In this document: one piece after another, positions 16,888 through 21,348 of the stretch
Layout: every line of letters begins with the position of its first letter
How positions within the stretch are numbered: the stretch's first letter is position 1
Source of the DNA: RGIG8775 sp045128735
GTDB lineage: Bacteria > Bacillota > Clostridia > Oscillospirales > CAG-272
DNA: 21,348 nucleotides
Direction: 5' to 3'
Assembly: GCA_045128735.1 (NCBI GenBank)
Contig: JBGVRT010000035.1
Coordinates: 1 to 21,348, forward strand
Notes under the pieces: generated by a model
Database searches by the model: none
Told to the model about the DNA's origin: nothing
The model's input: the letters and a program-made list of their open reading frames with translations, nothing else
Made by a program: the position numbers and the translations under genes

Positions 16888-16909
16888 TAATGTATACATT
16901 ATATCATGC
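16888..16909. promoter_or_regulatory. Putative operator site 1 over the minus-strand -10
   Basis: TAATGTATACATTA (16888-16901) is a perfect 14-bp palindrome. TACATTATATCATGC (16895-16909) recurs at 16962-16976 with one mismatch. Site 1 covers the -10 of the promoter for the 73-residue gene. Likely binder: the adjacent XRE protein (inference). Confidence 0.55.
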
Positions 16910-16926
16910 AAACGTCTATTTGTCAA
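16898..16926 (-). promoter_or_regulatory. Consensus promoter for the 73-aa protein and lipoprotein
   Basis: On the minus strand, TTGACA (16926-16921) and TATAAT (16903-16898) are both exact consensus with a 17-nt spacer, about 30 nt upstream of the ATG at 16867. The -10 is inside the palindromic site 1, so a bound repressor would block polymerase. Confidence 0.8.
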
Positions 16927-16961
16927 CAGTTATTTCGAATATAATTAAAATATATTATTTG

Positions 16962-16976
16962 TACATTATATAATGC
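16962..16976. promoter_or_regulatory. Putative operator site 2 next to the XRE start
   Basis: TACATTATATAATGC repeats site 1 with one change and contains the perfect palindrome CATTATATAATG (16964-16975). It includes a TATAAT (16969-16974) on the plus strand and lies directly before GGAGG (16978-16982) of the XRE gene. No good -35 is seen at the right distance. It may serve as an operator for autoregulation, as a -10, or both. Confidence 0.5.
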
Positions 16977-16987
16977 GGAGGTAGTTT

Positions 16988-17209
16988 ATGAAGTTGAGAA
17001 TTTTAGAAATTCTTGAGGAAAAAGGAAAAACAAAATATTGGTTGTATATTCAATTAGGGTTAAGCTATCAAAATTTCAATAAAATGGTGAATAATCAAAC
17101 AAGCGGAATAAAGTTCGAAAATATGCAAGCACTTTGTGACATTCTTGAATGTACACCAAACGACCTGTTTGCTGAATATTATAAAAAAAGTACTGCAAGC
17201 CAACTGTAG
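16988..17209 (+). CDS. Small XRE-family (Cro/CI-type) HTH regulator
   Basis: This 73-residue protein is essentially one helix-turn-helix domain: KTKYWLYIQLGLSYQNFNKM (about 14-33) provides the recognition region, and the C-terminal LCDILECTPNDLFAEY is the usual last helix of small XRE proteins. GGAGG lies 5 nt before the ATG. It has no sensor domain, so control is probably by abundance or a partner. It is divergent from the 73-aa/lipoprotein pair and is the likely binder of the two near-identical sites between them. Its AT-rich composition matches the rest of the island. The gene is followed 16 nt later by a terminator. Confidence 0.88.
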   Translation: MKLRILEILEEKGKTKYWLYIQLGLSYQNFNKMVNNQTSGIKFENMQALCDILECTPNDLFAEYYKKSTASQL

Positions 17210-17224
17210 TATGCCTAAATAGTC

Positions 17225-17255
17225 AAAACCCGACTCTGCGGAGTCGGTTTTATTT
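17225..17255 (+). terminator. Terminator after the XRE gene, near-copy of the 16001 hairpin
   Basis: CCGACTC (17230-17236) pairs with GAGTCGG (17241-17247) around TGCG, followed by TTTTATTTT. From the AAAA lead-in through the stem it matches 15997-16019 at 22 of 23 positions, in the same orientation. Confidence 0.85.
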
Positions 17256-17310
17256 TGTATTTGTTAGATAAATCGGGGTTTGAAGATGTGTTCGCGGCGG
17301 CGTATAAACC

Positions 17311-17340
17311 CGTAGGGCAGGAGCAAGCCCCCTCCCTACG
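17311..17340. repeat. Palindromic element with CGTAGGG/CCCTACG arms
   Basis: CGTAGGG (17311-17317) pairs with CCCTACG (17334-17340), and the stem continues inward with AGG/CCT. No T-run follows. It resembles the atpG-atpD element in its opening bases and style, suggesting a class of small GC-rich palindromes in this genome. Confidence 0.6.
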
Positions 17341-17377
17341 CTATACCAAATATAATGTGGCGCAAACCGTAACTCCG

Positions 17378-17526
17378 CTTTCTTTTGAACCAAAAGCGCA
17401 AAAGAAAGCTCTCAAAGAAAACGCCGATGCGCCTGCGGGCGCAGGATTGTCGCTTTTTGAAAAAAAGCTCCGCAAAAACTTTTCTCGCAGAGTACGGTGC
17501 GAACACAGTGCGCCAAATAATTTATC
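17378..17526 (+). repeat. Dispersed structured repeat, copy 2
   Basis: This is the most complete copy inside the window. It opens with a perfect 10-bp inverted repeat (CTTTCTTTTG 17378-17387, CAAAAGAAAG 17399-17408), continues with the same AACGCCG, GCGCC/GGCGC stem, GCTTTTTGAAAAAAAGC and CTCCGCAAAAACTTTTCTCG blocks as copy 1, and ends AATTTATC (17519-17526). Confidence 0.85.
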
Positions 17527-17577
17527 CCAAAACCACTCAAAAAACCACTCAAGCCACCCAAAATTTCGCCAATAGCA

Positions 17578-17606
17578 TTGACAGAACGGCGTTTTTGTGA
17601 TATAAT
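17578..17606 (+). promoter_or_regulatory. Consensus sigma-A promoter of pheST
   Basis: TTGACA (17578-17583) and TATAAT (17601-17606) are exact consensus with a 17-nt spacer and a TGA extended -10 (17598-17600). The leader to the pheS ATG is only about 37 nt, which leaves no room for a T-box riboswitch or attenuator. Confidence 0.9.
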
Positions 17607-17649
17607 AATCTGTAAATTTATACTATCTTCTATAAAAAGAGGTACGGAT

Positions 17650-18687
17650 ATGAAAGATAAATTAGATGCGCTCTTAAAAGAGGGCGCGGCAAAAATTCAA
17701 GCGGCTCAGAGTGAAGCCGAGCTTGGAGAGGTAAAGGGCGCGCTTCTTGGTAAGCAGGGCTCTATTACCGAGCTTCTCAAGGAAATTCCCAAGCTGGACG
17801 TTTCGCTTCGTCCCGAAATGGGCAAAGCCGTAAACAACGTAAAAGCTCTGCTCACAGAACAGCTTGAGGGCAGACGCGAGGAGCTTAAGCTCAAGGCTTC
17901 GGAAATCTCCCCCGACTTTGACTGCACGATTCCCGGCTTCGAGCCGATGACAGGAGGTCTCCACCCCATCACTCAGATGTGCTACGACCTTAACGACGCT
18001 TTCCGTTCTATGGGCTTTGAGGTGTTTTCGGGTCCCGAAATCACAAGCGAATACTACGCTTTTGACAACCTTAACTTCCCCCCCAACCATCCTGCACGCG
18101 AAAGCATGGACACATATTGGCTTGAGGGTCACGACAAAGGAGCGGCTAACGACAAGCTCTGCCTCCGTCCTCACCTTACGGGAGACAGCGTTCGCTATAT
18201 GCAGACACACAAGCCCCCATACCGCTTCGTTTATCCCGGTAGAGTTTACAGAAACGAAACCACCGACGCACGCCACGAGCGCGCTTTCTTCCAGTACGAG
18301 GCACTTATCGTTGACAAGGACTTTACCTACACGGCAGGTAAGGTTATGATAAAGAGCATTCTTTCCAAGGTATTCGGACAGGACGTTCCCGTAAGAATGC
18401 GCGCGGGCTTCTTCCCCTTCGTTGAGCCCGGATTTGAAATCGATATGGGCTGTCTTGTATGCGGCGGCAAGGGCTGCAGCGTTTGCAAGCACGTGGGCTG
18501 GATTGAGATTATGCCCGGCGGTACACCCCACCCCAACGTACTTCGCGCGGCAGGACTTGACCCCGACGAGTACACGGGCTTCTACGTTAACATCGGTCTT
18601 GACAGACTTGTTATGATGCGCTACGGCGTTGACGACGTCCGTCTGTTCCACAGCACCGATCTCCGCTTCTTAAAGCAGTTCCATTAA
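17650..18687 (+). CDS. pheS: Phenylalanyl-tRNA synthetase alpha subunit, divergent form
   Basis: The 345-residue class II catalytic subunit joins Phe to tRNA-Phe as (alpha-beta)2 with PheT. An N-terminal coiled-coil arm (1-80; LLGKQGSITELLKEI) precedes motif 1 (GFEVFSGPEI...NHPARESMDTYWL), motif 2 (PGRVYRNETTDARHERAFFQYEAL), a FPFVEPGFE strand, a Cys-rich loop (CLVCGGKGCSVC), and motif 3 (NIGLDRLVMMRYG). Several canonical residues differ: RTHTSPVQ reads RPHLTGDS, THS..FHQ reads RHE..FFQ, and the GFAFG that forms the amino-acid pocket reads GFYVN. The start ATG 17650 follows AGAGGT. PheT lies 14 nt downstream. Identity as PheS is secure from context and motifs; it belongs to a variant subfamily. 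Confidence 0.95.
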   Translation: MKDKLDALLKEGAAKIQAAQSEAELGEVKGALLGKQGSITELLKEIPKLDVSLRPEMGKAVNNVKALLTEQLEGRREELKLKASEISPDFDCTIPGFEPMTGGLHPITQMCYDLNDAFRSMGFEVFSGPEITSEYYAFDNLNFPPNHPARESMDTYWLEGHDKGAANDKLCLRPHLTGDSVRYMQTHKPPYRFVYPGRVYRNETTDARHERAFFQYEALIVDKDFTYTAGKVMIKSILSKVFGQDVPVRMRAGFFPFVEPGFEIDMGCLVCGGKGCSVCKHVGWIEIMPGGTPHPNVLRAAGLDPDEYTGFYVNIGLDRLVMMRYGVDDVRLFHSTDLRFLKQFH

Positions 18688-18701
18688 GGAGGTATTGAAA
18701 A

Positions 18702-21140
18702 ATGAAATTATCACTTAATTGGATAAAAGATTACGTTAAGCTCCCCGATGATATGGACCTGTCGAGACTTGCCTACGACCTTACTATGTCTACCGTTGAG
18801 GTAGAGGGCGCGGAAAGTCTTGCGGAGCGTTTTGATAAGATTGTTGTGGGCGAGATAAAGGAAGTTCTCCCCCATCCAAACGCGGACAAGCTCCGTGTTT
18901 GCAAGGTTGACGTTGGCACAGAGGACATCAAGGACATCGTGTGCGGCGGCTCTAACCTTGAGGCGGGAATGAAGGTAGTCGTTGCATGCCCCGGCGCAAT
19001 GGTGCGTTGGCACGGCGAGGGCGAGCCTGTTGAAATCAAGAACGCAAAGCTTCGCGGTGTGCAGAGCTTTGGTATGATATGCGCGGCTGTTGAGGTTGGT
19101 CTTGACGACCTTTTCCCTGCCGCTGACGACCACGAAATTATGGATATCACAAGCTTCGAAGCTGTTGCGGGTACGCCCATAGCCACAGCCCTCGACCTTG
19201 ACGATATCATTCTTGAGATAGATAACAAGTCTATGACAAACCGCCCCGACCTTTGGGGTCACTACGGTATCGCCCGTGAGCTTGCGGCACTTTACGACCT
19301 TCCTCTCGTCGAGTTCGAGGAATACAAGCCCGAAACCACCGAGAGCTACGACGTGAGAATAATCGACACAGAGCGTTGCCCTCGCTACATCGGCGCGCGC
19401 GTTGAGGGTCTTTCGGTAAAGCCCTCTCCATTCAAGATGCAAAGCCGCATTTGGAGAGTAGGTATGCGTCCTATAAACGCTCTTGTTGACGTTACAAACT
19501 ACGTTATGCTTGCAACGGGTCAACCCACTCACGTTTTCGACTCAAACCACATTATAGACCACATTGAGGTTCGCCGCGCAAACGAAGGCGAGAAGCTTCA
19601 GCTTCTCAACGACAAGGACCTTGCGCTCTCTTGTGACGACCTTGTAATTGCCGACGCTGAGGGTGCAGTTGCGCTTGCAGGCGTTATGGGCGGTGCAAAG
19701 GACTCCGTCCTTCCCGAGACAAACAGCGTTATTCTTGAGGTCGCAAACTTCGAGTCGCGCGGTGTAAGAAGAACGGCTCTCCGCTACGACAACCGTACAG
19801 AGGCCTCCTCTCGCTACGAAAAGGCAGTTGACCCCGAGCGTTGCGACCAGGCACTTTCAATGGCTATGAAGCTCTTTGCGGAGCTTTATCCCGATATGAA
19901 GGTAACAGCCTTCAACGACCAATATCCCACAAAGCTTGTTAAGAAAGAAATAGACGTTGAGCTTGAATGGCTCGACAGACGTCTTGGCAAGCGTATTCCT
20001 CAAGAGGTAGTGGCAAAGAAGCTTGGCACTCTCGGTTTTGAGGTAAGCTTCAGTGACACTTCTATGCACATCGTTGTTCCTACCTGGCGTTCAACAGGCG
20101 ACGTTTCCATCAAGGCAGACATTATGGAAGAGGTTGCCCGTATGTACGGTTACGAGAACTTCGAGGCTACAACCATCACCACTTCCTTTGACGGAGCTAT
20201 CAATCAGCTTTCGGTTGACCTTGTCCGCAGAATAAAGGAATACCTTGCGTTCCGTTGCAATATGCAGGAAATATTCACTTACCCCTGGATGAGCGAAGAG
20301 TTCGTAAACGCGCTTATGCCCTCTACAGACGGCATTCTCGCGCTCGCAACGCCCCCCTCTCCCGAGGAAAAATACGTTCGTTGCTCTCTCCTTCCCAACA
20401 TCTGCAAGGCAATCGTTAAGAACGAGAGAAACTTTGACGAGTTCGACATCTTCGAGGAGGCTCAGATATTCCTCGACTCCGACTACACCTCCCTTTACAA
20501 GGGCGAAAAGCTCCCCTGCCAGAAAAAGCATCTCGGTTGCGCGTTCGTCGGAAGCTCCGACAACGTAGCAGAGCTCTTCCGCCGTGCTAAGGGCGTTATC
20601 GGTATGATGCCTCGCTACACCCATATGGAGGGCTTCACCTTTGAGAAGAACGAAAAGCCTTATTGGGCTGACGAGACAGTTTGGCTCAACGTTATGCTTG
20701 ACGGCAATAAGATAGGCGACATTGCGCTTCTCTCCAAGAAGTCGGCACTCGCCTGCGGAATCAAGGTGCTTTCGGCTGTCCTCGTTGAGCTTGATATGGA
20801 TGCTCTTATTCCGTTCAAGTCGAGAACAAACCGCTTTGTTCGTATGTCCGAGTTCCCCGTAACCGACTACGATATTTCCTTCCTTGTTGACGTATCGGTC
20901 AAGTGGGATGAGATTTACGCGGCAATTCTCGGCAAGAAGTCCGAGGGTGCGCTTCTCCGCGATGCAAAGTTCGTTGACGAGTACAATGGCAAGCAGGTTC
21001 CCGCAGGTAAGAAATCTGTAACCGTTCGCCTTGTCATCGGCTCTGACGAAAAGACGCTGACCTCGGCAGAAATCGAGCAGGTAGCAAACTCGGCTATCAA
21101 GAAGCTTGGCAAGACCGTAGGCGCGGAAACAAGATATTAA
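18702..21140 (+). CDS. pheT: Phenylalanyl-tRNA synthetase beta subunit
   Basis: This 812-residue subunit is full length. Domains in order: an N-terminal B1 segment (MKLSLNWIKDYVKLP), the EMAP-type tRNA-binding OB fold (about 40-150; VGEIKEVLPHPNADKL), the B3/B4 editing domain that removes mischarged Tyr (about 210-380; RPINALVDVTNYVM, QPTHVFD), B5 (about 405-475; KADIMEEVARMYGY), the pseudo-catalytic core (about 490-700), and the C-terminal FDX-ACB anticodon-binding domain (about 720-810; FPVTDYDISFLVD). AAGGAGG lies upstream of the ATG. The partner PheS is divergent, whereas this subunit looks ordinary. A terminator follows 8 nt after the stop codon. Confidence 0.97.
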   Translation: MKLSLNWIKDYVKLPDDMDLSRLAYDLTMSTVEVEGAESLAERFDKIVVGEIKEVLPHPNADKLRVCKVDVGTEDIKDIVCGGSNLEAGMKVVVACPGAMVRWHGEGEPVEIKNAKLRGVQSFGMICAAVEVGLDDLFPAADDHEIMDITSFEAVAGTPIATALDLDDIILEIDNKSMTNRPDLWGHYGIARELAALYDLPLVEFEEYKPETTESYDVRIIDTERCPRYIGARVEGLSVKPSPFKMQSRIWRVGMRPINALVDVTNYVMLATGQPTHVFDSNHIIDHIEVRRANEGEKLQLLNDKDLALSCDDLVIADAEGAVALAGVMGGAKDSVLPETNSVILEVANFESRGVRRTALRYDNRTEASSRYEKAVDPERCDQALSMAMKLFAELYPDMKVTAFNDQYPTKLVKKEIDVELEWLDRRLGKRIPQEVVAKKLGTLGFEVSFSDTSMHIVVPTWRSTGDVSIKADIMEEVARMYGYENFEATTITTSFDGAINQLSVDLVRRIKEYLAFRCNMQEIFTYPWMSEEFVNALMPSTDGILALATPPSPEEKYVRCSLLPNICKAIVKNERNFDEFDIFEEAQIFLDSDYTSLYKGEKLPCQKKHLGCAFVGSSDNVAELFRRAKGVIGMMPRYTHMEGFTFEKNEKPYWADETVWLNVMLDGNKIGDIALLSKKSALACGIKVLSAVLVELDMDALIPFKSRTNRFVRMSEFPVTDYDISFLVDVSVKWDEIYAAILGKKSEGALLRDAKFVDEYNGKQVPAGKKSVTVRLVIGSDEKTLTSAEIEQVANSAIKKLGKTVGAETRY

Positions 21141-21147
21141 AAAGTAA

Positions 21148-21182
21148 AGGGGCTGTTTCATTTAGAATACAGCTCCTTTTTT
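21148..21182 (+). terminator. Rho-independent terminator of pheST
   Basis: AGGGGCTGT (21148-21156) pairs with ACAGCTCCT (21169-21177) with one G-T pair and a 12-nt loop, followed by five T. It begins 8 nt after the pheT stop. The stem core GGAGCTG/CAGCTCC type matches the hairpin at 156-190. Confidence 0.9.
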
Positions 21183-21204
21183 GGCGTAAAAAATATGTGA
21201 CGCA

Positions 21205-21348
21205 GATAAATTGGTGTTTGGCGGTGTGTTCGCACCGCACCCCGACAGAAAAGTTTTGCGGAGCTTTTGGGGAAGCGACCGCCTCCCCATGCGGCGTTTT
21301 TCTTTTGGGAACTTTTCTTTTTGCGCCTTTGGCTTCAAAAAGAAAAGT
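21205..21348 (-). repeat. Dispersed structured repeat, copy 3 (inverted; reaches window end)
   Basis: Read on the minus strand, this copy starts with a perfect 13-bp inverted repeat (ACTTTTCTTTTTG 21311-21323, CAAAAAGAAAAGT 21336-21348). It continues with AACGCCG, AAAGCTCCGCAAAACTTTTCT and GGTGCGAACACACCGC, and ends AATTTATC (21212-21205). The middle sequence differs from copies 1 and 2, but hairpin-forming potential is kept. With copy 2 it flanks pheST as an inverted pair. Confidence 0.8.

Larger units (their letters stand above)
17210..17649. other. Non-coding spacer between the XRE gene and pheS
   Basis: This 440-nt stretch holds, in order, the XRE terminator, a palindromic element (17311-17340), repeat copy 2 (17378-17526), a short AC-rich run (17527-17570) with ACCACTC occurring twice, and the pheS promoter. 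Open frames across it lack ribosome binding sites and follow repeat sequence, so no gene is called. Confidence 0.7.

Noticed and set aside
17527..17570. AC-rich run with repeated ACCACTC as a possible CRISPR-like or microsatellite array
   Set aside because: Only two short units occur with no regular spacers; too little for a repeat array call.
17255..17575. Possible small gene of 106 codons after the XRE gene
   Set aside because: The frame runs through the palindromic element and dispersed repeat copy 2, has no ribosome binding site, and copies 1 and 3 do not keep the frame.
18424..18500. Cys-rich loop in PheS (CLVCGGKGCSVC) as an inserted zinc ribbon
   Set aside because: Similar Cys clusters at this position occur in ordinary bacterial PheS as I recall them, so the loop is not an insertion unique to this protein.
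17674..18651. 325-codon open frame on the minus strand opposite pheS
   Set aside because: It lies wholly antisense to a gene with clear PheS motifs, has no ribosome binding site, and its translation resembles no family; it is a shadow of biased codon use.
20091..21161. 356-codon open frame on the minus strand opposite pheT
   Set aside because: It is antisense to the intact PheT C-terminal half and would begin inside the pheT terminator; no start signal or family.
17378..21348. Inverted repeat copies flanking pheST as ends of a composite transposon
   Set aside because: No transposase or target duplication is visible, pheST is a housekeeping pair, and a third copy lies at the other end of the window, so a scattered repeat family is simpler.

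Overview
The window looks like chromosome from an anaerobic, Gram-positive gut-type member of the Clostridia (Oscillospirales or Christensenellales-like; this is inference). The clues are Shine-Dalgarno-rich starts, consensus sigma-A promoters with TGn extensions, a glycyl radical enzyme, a very large secreted carbohydrate esterase, and an F-type ATP synthase whose c subunit has Na+-type ligands. No rRNA, tRNA, transposase or CRISPR array was seen.

Layout. (1) 1-192: one copy of a dispersed structured repeat, then a terminator. (2) 193-5418, minus strand: a 1,741-residue secreted protein with several lectin-like modules and a C-terminal CE2/SGNH esterase. It is divergently transcribed from the next block. 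(3) 5707-15984, plus strand: a complete ATP synthase operon, atpZ-atpI-atpB-atpE-atpF-atpH-atpA-atpG-atpD-atpC. It runs without a break, through ATGA stop/start overlaps, into an unassigned glycyl radical enzyme and an aldo/keto reductase, and ends at a strong bidirectional terminator. (4) 16029-17209: an AT-rich island with a lipoprotein and a 73-residue protein on the minus strand, divergent from a small XRE regulator. Two near-identical repeats overlap -10 boxes between them. Near-identical terminator hairpins bound the island on both sides. (5) 17210-17649: non-coding, with two hairpin repeats and a consensus promoter. (6) 17650-21140: pheS-pheT. (7) 21141-21348: terminator and an inverted copy of the dispersed repeat.

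The points of most interest are: the glycyl radical enzyme and aldo/keto reductase locked into the ATP synthase operon, with an active-site loop lacking the usual Cys-x-Glu and no activating enzyme in the window; the two-carboxylate c subunit (Glu32 and Glu65), which predicts Na+ coupling; a PheS with divergent motifs, including Tyr where canonical enzymes have the pocket Ala; a self-contained regulator/lipoprotein island; and a three-copy structured repeat whose second and third copies flank pheST as inverted repeats.
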